From positions 1 through 35,964 of the IMG/VR virus record IMGVR_UViG_3300026521_000100: a DNA stretch of 35,964 nt; one strand, 5' to 3'. A program made the translations under genes and the position numbers. Shown here one piece after another: positions 1 through 7,275 of the stretch. The notes beneath the pieces are model-generated. The model was given only the letters and a program-made list of their open reading frames with translations. It searched no databases and was not told the DNA's origin. How positions within the stretch are numbered: the first letter of the stretch is position 1; each line of letters opens with the position of its first letter. This DNA is from a virus.

Positions 1-19
1 ATTTTTCTTCTGGTGTCAT
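1..19 (-). CDS. Start of a leftward CDS, truncated by the window edge
   Basis: An ATG at 17-19 on the minus strand follows the stop of the next upstream gene by one base (TAA-T-ATG) and opens a frame reading M-T-P-E-E-K before the window ends. The tight spacing is typical of this leftward operon. Only six codons are visible, so no function can be suggested and the call rests on context alone. Confidence 0.3.
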
Positions 20-20
20 A

Positions 21-332
21 TTATATCTCAGCTTTAAAAATAGGTTCAAAGAATTTATAATCTTTTTCTTTATATTTTTCATATAAATTATTAGTAGAAT
101 AATCTCTAAGTTTTTTTTCTATTTCATCTGAATTATTCATTGTCATAAATTCAATACCAAATATAGATTTAGGCCCTCTATAACTAAATTTTCCTGTATG
201 AGTATAATAATATGTTTCAATTATTAAGCATTTATAGCCACCTGTCACTTGTTCAAATAAAAAACTCAACGTATGGTTTTCCTTATCTAAAGGAAAATCT
301 AATTTTTCTACATATTTTCTTTTAGCTTTCAT
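21..332 (-). CDS. Hypothetical protein, 103 aa
   Basis: Unrecognised small protein. It starts with a basic stretch (MKAKRKYVEKLDFPL), has a central Tyr-rich segment (ETYYYTHTGKF) and ends in a Lys/Tyr/Phe-rich tail. It has no signal peptide, membrane segment or cysteines. A good ribosome site (AAAGGAGATAA) lies just before the ATG, and the gene follows the MazG-like gene by three bases, so the two are probably co-translated. It belongs to the far end of the DNA polymerase operon, so a role in nucleotide or DNA metabolism is only a guess from context. Confidence 0.75.
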   Translation of the reverse strand: MKAKRKYVEKLDFPLDKENHTLSFLFEQVTGGYKCLIIETYYYTHTGKFSYRGPKSIFGIEFMTMNNSDEIEKKLRDYSTNNLYEKYKEKDYKFFEPIFKAEI

Positions 333-335
333 TAT

Positions 336-866
336 TTATCTCCTTTCACATTTAGAAAAATCTGCTTTATACCATTTAGCTTGAGCTTCTGGTGATTTAT
401 CTTTTACAAATTTTCCATCAATAATTTTTCCAATTCTTGATGAAATTTCTTTAATTACTTCTTTCATAACACACTCTGGATCATAACCTAATTTAAGTAA
501 TGAACCAGTAGCAAATACAATAATATCTGCATATGCATCAGCTAATATTTCTTTATTTACTGATACTTTATCTTTAAAATAAGTATCATAAATAAAATTA
601 GCTTGATTTCTTGCTTTTTCTGATTCAATATCTTTCATTTCGATCAATTCTTCAAGAATATGTTTAATTTCTACACTTGGTTCAAATCTTTGTTTATCAA
701 GTAATCTTTCTTTATTCCACTCTACAATACTATTTAAAATAGATTTTTCTTTAAATTGTAAATCATCAGCAATTTTTCTTAAAGTATCTACTTGATTATC
801 ATATACACTACATTCTAAAAAATCAGCCATATCTCTTAATTCATTTATCATTTGTTGTTTATTCAT
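336..866 (-). CDS. MazG-like all-alpha NTP pyrophosphohydrolase
   Basis: Predicted cytoplasmic all-alpha nucleoside triphosphate pyrophosphohydrolase. The Mg-binding helix pair of the MazG/dUTPase-2 superfamily can be seen: EELIE at residues 72-76 with E81/E83 on the following helix, and D110/D114 in DAYADIIVF. The C-terminal segment SRIGKIIDGKFVKDKSPEAQ and the WYKADFSKC that follows resemble phage MazG-like proteins. The N-terminal ~60 residues form a helical region found in only part of the family. Such phage enzymes hydrolyse (d)NTPs or alarmone-related nucleotides; the substrate here cannot be read from the sequence. It overlaps the next upstream gene by 8 bases and sits in the DNA polymerase operon, which fits a nucleotide-pool role. 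Confidence 0.75.
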   Translation of the reverse strand: MNKQQMINELRDMADFLECSVYDNQVDTLRKIADDLQFKEKSILNSIVEWNKERLLDKQRFEPSVEIKHILEELIEMKDIESEKARNQANFIYDTYFKDKVSVNKEILADAYADIIVFATGSLLKLGYDPECVMKEVIKEISSRIGKIIDGKFVKDKSPEAQAKWYKADFSKCERR

Positions 867-1227
867 TTAAACTCCTTATAATTGTTTTACTATGCTTCTG
901 AAATAATTCTGTCATAGTTACTATGTCATCAAATTCAGTATCATTAATTTGATCAAATAACCATTTCCATGTGTTATTTAATACATATAGTTCTGGTCTA
1001 TATTTTTTAGCAAATATCACATAACCACGACATACTTTTATTTCTTTTAATTTTTCTACACCTTGATTCTCTGAACCAGTAACCTTTTTTAATTCCATAT
1101 GACAAGGAAATATAATACCTTTTAATAAATACTCTAAAGTTTCCTGATATAAAGTATTATCTATACTTTTTGGTGCAAATCCACATTCAATACACATTTT
1201 TTTACATATAGATATTTTAGGTTTCAT
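859..1227 (-). CDS. Hypothetical cysteine-containing protein, 122 aa
   Basis: Unrecognised. The N-terminus carries three cysteines close together (C8, C12, C15 in CKKMCIECGF) and two more follow (FPCHMEL and KVCRGYVIF), a pattern compatible with metal binding, although no standard zinc-finger spacing is matched. A segment VTGSENQGVEKLKEIKVC separates the last two. The gene overlaps both neighbours by a few bases (8 bases with the MazG-like gene, 4 with the gene upstream), so it is translated as part of the polymerase operon. A DNA-binding or redox role would be speculation. Confidence 0.7.
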   Translation of the reverse strand: MKPKISICKKMCIECGFAPKSIDNTLYQETLEYLLKGIIFPCHMELKKVTGSENQGVEKLKEIKVCRGYVIFAKKYRPELYVLNNTWKWLFDQINDTEFDDIVTMTELFQKHSKTIIRSLNE

Positions 1228-1592
1228 ATTAAATAATCTCCATATTTATCTAAAAATTCTATTTGTAAATATTTTGGTAATTTTAATACAAATAAAGATG
1301 CATTAGATTGATTAAAATATGGGTGTGGATAATATTTTCCTTTTTTATTTAATATAAATTTTTCATTAAATAACGCTAATGTTTTAGTATTTATTTGATG
1401 AATTAATACATAAATATTATCATCTACTTCTAAATCGTAAATATGATTAAAAATATCTTTAATAGTAAAATTAAAATTTACAGAAATCATATATTTTAAA
1501 ATTTCTGCTGATAAACTATTATAATTAAATTTTTTAATTTGTTCACCATTCAAATAAAAATACCCATTTCTTAATTCAACATCTAATTTCAT
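1224..1592 (-). CDS. Hypothetical protein, 122 aa
   Basis: Unrecognised protein. The start is fixed by a 4-base overlap with the end of the DNA polymerase exon 2. The sequence alternates short beta-like segments (NGYFYLNGEQIKKFNY) with hydrophobic helices (AEILKYMISVNFNFTIKDIF), without cysteine clusters or membrane spans. Lying directly behind the replicative polymerase and translationally coupled to it, it may be a replication accessory factor, but this is inference from position only. Confidence 0.7.
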   Translation of the reverse strand: MKLDVELRNGYFYLNGEQIKKFNYNSLSAEILKYMISVNFNFTIKDIFNHIYDLEVDDNIYVLIHQINTKTLALFNEKFILNKKGKYYPHPYFNQSNASLFVLKLPKYLQIEFLDKYGDYLI

Positions 1593-2402
1593 TCTAATTC
1601 CTTTATCGTATCTTGTATAACTTCTATACTTATAGCATTTTTTAATGTTTTTTGTTTATCCCAACTATTTCCTATATCTAATTCTGCTTCTAGTTTTACT
1701 GGTGCATCTATTAACTGTGGTTCATCCATAATACACATAGTATTAATTAAATTTTCATTAACCCATTTAACTATTTCTGGATCATTTTTAACTAATAAAT
1801 ATATAGCATCATGAATTTGATTCATTAAAAAGATGTCATATTTATATGGTGATCTTTCTAAGATATCTTGAAATCTTGCTCCTGCTACAGTAGTTAATAT
1901 TCCATAACTCTGAGTAATAGCATTATTAGCAGATCTAAATTCTGCTTTTACAGCAGATGGAGTCATAGATGAATTAATAAAACTCCTTTGAATTAATGGT
2001 GTTTTAACTCTATGTCCCCAACATCCAGTTACATATCCATCTTTTTGCATTTGTTTTTTATTTGCTTCATTCCATTCCACTAAAACTTTATAAGTTTTTT
2101 TATATCCTTCAACTATTTTTTTAGCTTTTTCTAAGGGAATACCTTGCTTCTTAGCCATTCCTGGAGCTTCTTGTCCATAATTCATACCAAAAGTGTATGA
2201 TTTACTATCTTGTCTTAAATCACTTGCTAATTTCTTTACTGAATTTATACTTTCTGGATCATTCATATCTATAAAAATATTACGTTCTTCTAATTCTTCT
2301 TTAAAATATCCAGCAGCATTTAGGCTATGCCCGTCAATACCTTTAGTAAATACACCCATTTTCATCGGATCTTTACTTAAATTAGCAACTATCCTATCTT
2401 CG
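1589..2402 (-). CDS. DNA polymerase (family A), 3' exon
   Basis: This exon encodes the palm/fingers remainder of the phage replicative DNA polymerase. Joined to exon 1 (3269-4860), it gives an 801-residue protein. The first exon-2 codons complete motif A (DFSAL + EDRIVANLSKDP). Fingers motif B (RQDSKSYTFGMNYG, about residues 594-607, with the conserved R, K and YG) and palm motif C (QIHDAIYLL, His728-Asp729) are intact. The reading frame is open upstream of the first in-frame ATG as far as 2402, and the codons from 2402 read E-D-R-I-V-A-N-L exactly where polymerase I proteins continue. The exon on its own lacks a ribosome site, so it is probably translated only from spliced RNA. The 3' end overlaps the next gene by four bases. 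Confidence 0.88.
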
Positions 2403-3268
2403 CAATCAGTTACGACAGACGCTACTCTGTCTCTTCAGTTTCCTGAAGTGTCGGACTATATCTTTATCTTCAGCTTTATCTGTTAAGATAGGTACCGTTT
2501 CGAGAAGTCAATAACTTACTTCCCTACTCTCCGTATGGAGATAGTCTCTGCACCTTACTTAAATTCCCAAAAATAACCTCCAGCATGTTTGCGTAAACCT
2601 CTTAAAACTTTACTTATATTCTGATGAGCAATTCCAGTAATTCTATTAGCTTCTCTTGCTGATTCAAATTCTGCAATAACATTTCCAGTATTTAAATCTA
2701 TTTGCTTTATAGCTTTTTTACTTGCTTCACCTGGTTTACTTAATCCTAATTTAATAGCATGTCTTGTATTCTCTCCTGGAGTTACCCATTCAAGATTACT
2801 TAAATCATTATTTTCTTTATTACCGTCAATATGATTTACATGTTTATATTTTTTAGGATCTGAATTAGGAATAAATGATTCCATTAAAAGTCTATGAATA
2901 AATTTATTAGTTCTTTTTTTAGTTATTGGATGAACCAAAGTAACTAAATAATAACCAATATGTTTATCTAAAACCCATTTTAATTTAGTCCATTTACTCC
3001 ATATTTTTCCTGTTTTTGGTTTATACTTAGTATATACATTACCTTTATCATCTATTTTATATATACCATCATAACCATCAATTAATTTTTCTGCCATTAT
3101 CTATCCTTTGCATTAGTGTAATCAATTATGATTGTACACTAAAAGAAGATAGAAGTCAATAAAGAATTTAAGTCTTGGCTCAGGATTAGCATATCTTACA
3201 ACTTAGCTTTCCCTGAATTAGATACCATTATTACCTAAATATTTCTATTTAGGACCCCCGATATGTTA
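2403..3268 (-). other. Group I self-splicing intron in the DNA polymerase gene
   Basis: Intron of 866 nt interrupting polymerase motif A. The predicted 5' exon ends GCCCU at 3269 and pairs with GGGGU just inside the intron, giving a P1 helix with the required U-G wobble at the splice site and a nine-base loop. The intron ends in G at 2403. Splicing there restores GCC-CTC-GAA-GAT (A-L-E-D), the polymerase motif A sequence. Near the 3' end, on the minus strand, GTGCAGAGACTA (2542-2553) and AAGATATAGTCC (2453-2464) match the paired core elements (P7 region) of T4/SPO1-type group I introns. The homing endonuclease gene lies inside. Splice sites are deduced, not tested, but the rules (U before, G last) and frame all agree. 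Confidence 0.88.
2555..3097 (-). CDS. Intron-encoded HNH homing endonuclease
   Basis: 180-residue protein with a NUMOD4-like N-terminus (GYDGIYKIDDKGNVY), a central HNH core (VNHIDGNKENNDLSNLEWVT, about residues 88-107) and a C-terminal NUMOD1/IENR1 DNA-binding module (IKQIDLNTGNVIAEFESARE, then ISKVLRGLRKHAGGYFW). This is the layout of I-HmuI-type enzymes, which nick intron-less polymerase alleles to spread their group I intron. Its ribosome site (AAAGGATAATG) lies within the intron. The stop codon sits next to the intron's conserved 3' core, so translation and RNA folding may compete. Family assignment is confident; cleavage specificity is unknown. Confidence 0.92.
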   Translation of the reverse strand: MAEKLIDGYDGIYKIDDKGNVYTKYKPKTGKIWSKWTKLKWVLDKHIGYYLVTLVHPITKKRTNKFIHRLLMESFIPNSDPKKYKHVNHIDGNKENNDLSNLEWVTPGENTRHAIKLGLSKPGEASKKAIKQIDLNTGNVIAEFESAREANRITGIAHQNISKVLRGLRKHAGGYFWEFK

Positions 3269-4860
3269 AGGGCTGAAAAATCAGATCCACAGAATAACCA
3301 ACCTTCTGGTGCTTGAAAAATACTTTTAATTAATTTACCATATTTACTGTTACTTGGTAGATTAGCTAAGTTTGGTTCTTTACTTGACAATCTTCCAGAT
3401 ACAGTACCACCTAAAACATGATTTCCTGTTAACCATGCTGTCTCACCACGCCTAAAATAATATGTTTCAAATGGCTCAATAAATCCTGTAAGAATCTTTT
3501 CAATATCTTTAAAATCTTTTACATTAGTTAAAAATTCTTTAATATCTTTATCGTCAGTATGTCTTTCAGCAAGTAATTTTAAAGTATCTCCACTTGTAGA
3601 TGGTTGTTTACTTTTAGTTAATTCTACAACTGGTAATCCTAGTTGATTATAAATAAAATTACTTAACTGTTTAGAGGAGCTAACGTTAAAATCAAAATCT
3701 CCAACATAATTAAGTATTTTAAATAATACATTCTTCCTAGCATCTTCTAATTCCATCCTTGCTCTATCTAATTTTTTTTCACTTAATGGTAGTCCAACTA
3801 TCATTAATTCAATTAAATAATATATACTTTCTATGTTTTTAGTATATATCATCTCTACTTCTTTAATTTTCTTTTTATATTCTTCATATAATAGTGCTGT
3901 AGCTAATGTGTCTATTGCATTATATTCAAGTATCTCTTTTGGAGTTACTGAACTAGAATCAATAGCTTTAGCAATGTCTTTTACATCAATAGCATAATTC
4001 CCAGTCCATTTTAATGCATTAAATTTTAACCCTAATTCATTACCTTGAGTATTATTAGTTACATTATAAACCATAATCATAGTATCATCTATAGTTATAT
4101 TTTCTTTAAGCCAGATAATACCATCTCTCATACCATATAAATCTCTATGATCATACATAAATAAATTAGTAATTAAAATCTTTAAATCAAATAATGCATT
4201 ATGAAAAATTATATGTTTACCTTTTAGAAATTCTTTTAATTGAATTTTCATCCACGGCTCATATAAGAATGTAATAGTATTTTTATTTTCAACTTCTGTT
4301 ATAGAAATACTATATATTTTAGCATTTTCTGCTCTAACACCTAAAGTTTCTAAGTCTATAACAATATTTTTAGATTTTATATCATTTAATAATTTTGTAA
4401 ATTCATATTCATTATTTATTTTTTCCTTTATATTTACTTTTTTTTGGTCTATAAATTCCCATATTCTTACTGGATCTTGTTTATTAAAATATCTATTTAT
4501 ATTATTTAATGATAAATCATAAAGATATTTTTCTTTTTCAAGATATAATCTATCTAATTTATGTCCTTGAATAACAGTTACACCATCATATTCAAATCTT
4601 TCAGTTTGATAATTTCCTGCTTTTTTAACTTTACTCATAAATTTAAATAATTCAGTTCCTATTACAATTATAAGATTATACCTTTCTTTAATATAATACC
4701 AATATTGTTTCATAAAAGCATTAAACTCTTTCTTTGATAAAGTTTTTCCTTTAAATTCTAATTGAATACCATCTACATTATAAGTATTTTCTAAATTATC
4801 AATACTCTCTGTAGATAATACTAAATATTTAGAATTTAATTCTATTGCTTTTCTTATCAT
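3269..4860 (-). CDS. DNA polymerase (family A), 5' exon with 3'-5' exonuclease
   Basis: First 530 codons of the replicative polymerase. The N-terminal ~130 residues are not assignable; the segment IIVIGTELFKFM followed by GVTVIQGHKLDRLY is only loosely reminiscent of nucleotide-glycosylase-like folds. The 3'-5' proofreading exonuclease follows, with all acidic residues present: Exo I VIDLET (D169, E171), Exo II HNALFD (D225) and Exo III YNAIDT (D317). The thumb/palm start leads to GRLSSKEPNLANLPS and motif A Asp527 in GSDFSAL. Without splicing, translation would run about 10 codons into the intron and stop at 3235, giving an inactive 541-residue product. The start codon lies one base after the upstream gene's stop. 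Confidence 0.9.
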
Positions 4861-4861
4861 T

Positions 4862-5182
4862 TTATTTACCTTTTAATTCTCTAATTAAATTAGAATATTT
4901 TAACTGAATGCCTTTTTGAGTTTTACCTATCGAGTTAGAGTATTCATACTCTTTGCCGATAAAAGTAATAATTTTACCTTGTAATTTTTTATTTATTTTT
5001 TTATTAGTACAATCCATCCAGAAATGATCTCTTTCATATTTAATCCATTTATTGCTTTCTGGATCATATATTTCTGGATCTTGAATTAACATAATCTCTT
5101 TAATTCCAACATACCTAAAACAAGCTAATTTTCCTTTAAATCTATTAAATCCTAAATCTTCTACTTTATTAATATCTAACAT
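4862..5182 (-). CDS. Hypothetical protein, 106 aa
   Basis: Unrecognised small soluble protein, Lys/Tyr-rich with a C-terminal beta-like segment (GKIITFIGKEYEYSNS, then KGIQLKYSNL) that could form a small barrel. Two cysteines (CFRYVG and DCTNKK) are far apart. A ribosome site (AAAGGGAAAAA) precedes the ATG. Directly upstream of, and nearly touching, the DNA polymerase gene, it is likely co-expressed with it. No function is claimed. Confidence 0.72.
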   Translation of the reverse strand: MLDINKVEDLGFNRFKGKLACFRYVGIKEIMLIQDPEIYDPESNKWIKYERDHFWMDCTNKKINKKLQGKIITFIGKEYEYSNSIGKTQKGIQLKYSNLIRELKGK

Positions 5183-5251
5183 TTTTTCCCTTTAATTTTG
5201 ATTTATTGAATAGTTTTTCTTCATATTCAGGAAGTTTATTAAATATTTAAT

Positions 5252-5416
5252 TTATAAAACTAATACTTTATTTTCATGATTTAGACTAAATGATCTCCAT
5301 ACATTAAAATTAACTTCAATTAATCCTAATTCTTTAGCAATATACCTTGTTTCTTTAATATAATTAGTAATAATTACTATAGCTGTTTTTCCTGGTTTAA
5401 TAAAATATCTTTTCAT
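5252..5416 (-). CDS. Small hypothetical protein, 54 aa
   Basis: Short frame MKRYFIKPGKTAIVIITNYI... ending in LNHENKVLVL, with a clear ribosome site (TAAAGGAAAAAATT-ATG). It overlaps the end of the preceding tiny gene by 20 bases in another frame, as expected for coupled phage genes. The hydrophobic stretch TAIVIITNYI is too short for a membrane span. Function unknown. Support comes from the ribosome site, amino-acid make-up like its neighbours and tight packing. Confidence 0.55.
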   Translation of the reverse strand: MKRYFIKPGKTAIVIITNYIKETRYIAKELGLIEVNFNVWRSFSLNHENKVLVL

Positions 5417-5528
5417 AATTTTTTCCTTTATGTTTAATTTTTCTTGTATATTTATTTTTCTTTTTAGTTACTTTACTATTTAAATTAATTTCTCTTTTAT
5501 ATGAGAGAAGTATATTTCTATCTCTCAT
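5397..5528 (-). CDS. Small basic hypothetical protein, 43 aa
   Basis: Frame opening with MRDRNILLSYKREINLNSKV and ending in a very lysine-rich tail. Its ATG overlaps the stop of the preceding membrane peptide in an ATGA junction, a classic translational-coupling arrangement, so it needs no separate ribosome site. It could be a small nucleic-acid-binding peptide given its charge, but nothing specific is recognised. Low complexity makes the call moderate. Confidence 0.45.
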   Translation of the reverse strand: MRDRNILLSYKREINLNSKVTKKKNKYTRKIKHKGKNYEKIFY

Positions 5529-5647
5529 AGTTTTTCCTTAACCCCTAATCTAGTCGCTGCATCTTCAACTACATCCATTGAATTAGTAGCTGCTTTTTTA
5601 AAAAAACCTAAACTTAAAAATCCAATAACCCAATAAATTGCATCCAT
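5525..5647 (-). CDS. Small membrane protein, 40 aa (paralogue of 11585-11704)
   Basis: 40-residue peptide with an N-terminal hydrophobic helix (IYWVIGFLSLGFF, residues 4-16), a basic turn (KKAATNS) and an amphipathic tail (MDVVEDAATRLGVKEKL). It closely matches the 39-residue peptide at 11585-11704: both share VIGFLSLG-F-K, a following NS, then D-V-EDAA-RLG. The start codon overlaps the stop of the MYG1-like gene (TAATG), so it is translated by coupling. A single-span inner-membrane peptide is likely. The role is unknown; candidates are lysis inhibition, superinfection exclusion or membrane anchoring of replication. Confidence 0.7.
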   Translation of the reverse strand: MDAIYWVIGFLSLGFFKKAATNSMDVVEDAATRLGVKEKL

Positions 5648-6459
5648 TATAACTCCTTTATTTTATTACTACATTCAATTAATTTTAATAAACCTTCTTT
5701 CGATCCAACTGCAAAGAATTTAGCATTATGCACAAACTCTACTTCATTATTTTTACATTCTGGTTCAAGAGTATAGGCACTTTCAAATGAATCTAAATGT
5801 TTAGGAACCACTTGTACTTTCCATATATTCTGGTTTTTATCAAACCACATAAAATAACCTATTTTAGACCCAACTAATACACTTTGCCATTCTGGTATAA
5901 ATTGAGAACTAATAATAATATTATCTTTTATTTCACAACACTCTAATTGATATTTAGCTTTACTTTTTAATTCATCTTTACCCTTTAACTTAATAATATA
6001 TTTACTAATAGTATCTGTAGCATATAAAAATGAATTATATTGTTCTACAGAATAAATATTACTTTCATTTAAATGTTTAATTAGATCGATAATACTAAAT
6101 TGATCTGCTTTTAATTGACCTATATCATTTAAATCTACTTGTTCAATAAACTTACTAATACTTGGATAAGCTTCATCAATACATATTTTATCAAATTTAG
6201 CTGCTATATAATTCCAAATTAATCCAGCACTTGCTATTTGTTGTTCTTCTGGATCTATATGATGATGATCAAACCATTTTTCAGTATCATATTTCTGACC
6301 TATATCAATAATAAAATCATAATCTTGAGGATTTTCAATAACTTCATTATGACTTACCCTATCTATTTCTAATTCTGGATCAATAAATACTTTAATTAAT
6401 GCTATTGCTGTTACCTCATCTGCATGAAATATTCCATTATGTGTTAATATTCTTTTCAT
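5647..6459 (-). CDS. MYG1/UPF0160-family metal-dependent hydrolase
   Basis: 270-residue protein with the hallmark motifs of the UPF0160/MYG1 family of DHH-type phosphoesterases: THNGIFHADEVTA at residues 6-18 (H7, H12, D14), a metal-binding Asp in DFIIDIG (D52) and WFDHHHID (D64-H67). The C-terminal half has family-like segments (EWQSVLVGSK, FVHNAKFFAVGSKEGLL). MYG1 proteins act as 3'-5' RNA exonucleases or are uncharacterised hydrolases. The bacterial role is not settled, and a phage copy could process RNA or recycle nucleotides. It has its own leader (6460-6689) with a promoter-like element and a good ribosome site (AAAGGAATAAA). Slightly shorter than typical ~300-residue members. Confidence 0.85.
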   Translation of the reverse strand: MKRILTHNGIFHADEVTAIALIKVFIDPELEIDRVSHNEVIENPQDYDFIIDIGQKYDTEKWFDHHHIDPEEQQIASAGLIWNYIAAKFDKICIDEAYPSISKFIEQVDLNDIGQLKADQFSIIDLIKHLNESNIYSVEQYNSFLYATDTISKYIIKLKGKDELKSKAKYQLECCEIKDNIIISSQFIPEWQSVLVGSKIGYFMWFDKNQNIWKVQVVPKHLDSFESAYTLEPECKNNEVEFVHNAKFFAVGSKEGLLKLIECSNKIKEL

Positions 6460-6539
6460 TTTATTCCTTTATTTTTAAATTCACAAGACAAGATATATAA
6501 AATATTCTATCCTATCTCTTTAGATTTTCACAAAACAAG

Positions 6540-6552
6540 TATATTAGTATAA
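6540..6552 (-). promoter_or_regulatory. Promoter-like element TTATACTAATATA upstream of the MYG1-like gene
   Basis: Minus-strand TTATACTAATATA is identical over 13 bases to the element at 7177-7189 upstream of the winged-helix gene. It contains a -10-like TATACT and sits in an imperfect inverted repeat (AGTATTAG...CTAATATACT). Whether host polymerase or the phage's own two-subunit polymerase uses it cannot be told. Confidence 0.4.
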
Positions 6553-6689
6553 TTACCTAATACTTTAATTTTAAGCAACAAATAAAAGCTTAAGTATATT
6601 TACCTATATTTTTAATATTTATTACTCTATGAGCCTTATTTAATCAATAAAACTCATAAAACAAACTGAACGAGCTTGCGAGTGAAGAA

Positions 6690-6745
6690 AAAAATAAAAA
6701 AAAAATAAAAAAAGAACCAAAGAAATTAAATATTTATTTCTCTGG
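6690..6745 (-). terminator. Rho-independent terminator after the winged-helix gene
   Basis: On the minus strand CCAGAGAAAT (6736-6745) pairs with ATTTCTTTGG (6717-6726), ten base pairs with one G-U, and is followed by a long T/A-rich run rich in T (6690-6716). The stop codon of the winged-helix gene lies in the hairpin loop region, so the gene ends inside its terminator. Confidence 0.7.
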
Positions 6746-7145
6746 ATCCAACAAAATAATCCCATTGAATTTGATCTTGTATTTGTTCACTAAAAGTAGC
6801 TTTTCTAAGAACTGCATATGGATTAACATATATTCTAAATCTATCTTTAGAATATATAATATTCTCTTTTAACCATTGTTTTTTAATTCTTGATATTTGC
6901 ATATAACTTATGCTTATATCTTTAAATACATCATTCCACACTATCTCTATTGAACCAGAAGTACTAATAGTATTAATTAAATATTTAATATATTTTACAT
7001 ATTTACTTTCTAATACTTCTGGATATATTTTTATTAATCCTGATTTAACATATCTCTTTCCATTTTCTTTTACATATGCTTGATGAGTTTCTATCTCACC
7101 TGTTTCTGGATTAATAATATTTAATGGTATTGAAAAATCTTTCAT
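6726..7145 (-). CDS. Winged-helix DNA-binding protein (RepL-like)
   Basis: 139-residue protein. The N-terminus (NIINPETGEIETHQAYVKEN) is followed by a helical part and a winged-helix segment at about residues 62-113: IEIVWNDVFKDISISYMQIS, RIKKQWLKENIIYS, then RFRIYVNPYAVLRK. The ending, a beta wing followed by an Asn-Pro motif, is typical of RepL-like plasmid replication initiators and related phage regulators. It is transcribed as a single-gene unit between an operator-like palindrome (7173-7192) and a terminator (6690-6745). It could regulate its own promoter and the similar element at 6540, or bind an origin. Specific family membership is inferred from motif style only. Confidence 0.6.
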   Translation of the reverse strand: MKDFSIPLNIINPETGEIETHQAYVKENGKRYVKSGLIKIYPEVLESKYVKYIKYLINTISTSGSIEIVWNDVFKDISISYMQISRIKKQWLKENIIYSKDRFRIYVNPYAVLRKATFSEQIQDQIQWDYFVGSREINI

Positions 7146-7172
7146 AAATACTCCTTTATTTATATATCAAAA

Positions 7173-7192
7173 ATGTTATATTAGTATAACAT
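7173..7192 (-). promoter_or_regulatory. Operator-like palindrome overlapping a promoter
   Basis: Perfect 8+8 inverted repeat ATGTTATA-TTAG-TATAACAT, with a third half-site-like TTGTTATA at 7196-7203. On the minus strand it contains TGTTATACT, an extended -10-like box placed about 30 bases before the winged-helix start codon. The overlap of a palindrome with a -10 suggests repression, plausibly autoregulation by the winged-helix protein. Confidence 0.5.
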
Positions 7193-7219
7193 AATTGTTA
7201 TATAAAATCAACTCTTAAA

Positions 7220-7233
7220 ACCTTAAATAAGGT
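7220..7233 (-). terminator. Weak hairpin after the RNA polymerase operon
   Basis: ACCTTA-AA-TAAGGT forms a 6-bp hairpin between the end of the RNAP large-part gene and the winged-helix promoter. On the minus strand it is followed only by TTTAAG, and on the plus strand by ATTTATTATTTTTTC. It could be a weak bidirectional terminator. Confidence 0.3.
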
Positions 7234-7275
7234 ATTTATTATTTTTTCACTATATATAGTATATAAATAAAACAA

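Noticed and set aside
2193-2486. 97-codon plus-strand frame
   Set aside because: Antisense to polymerase exon 2 and the intron's conserved 3' core; no ribosome site.
6662-6684. Hairpin at GAACGAGCTTGCGAGTG
   Set aside because: CGAG occurs as a direct, not inverted, repeat, so no stem forms.
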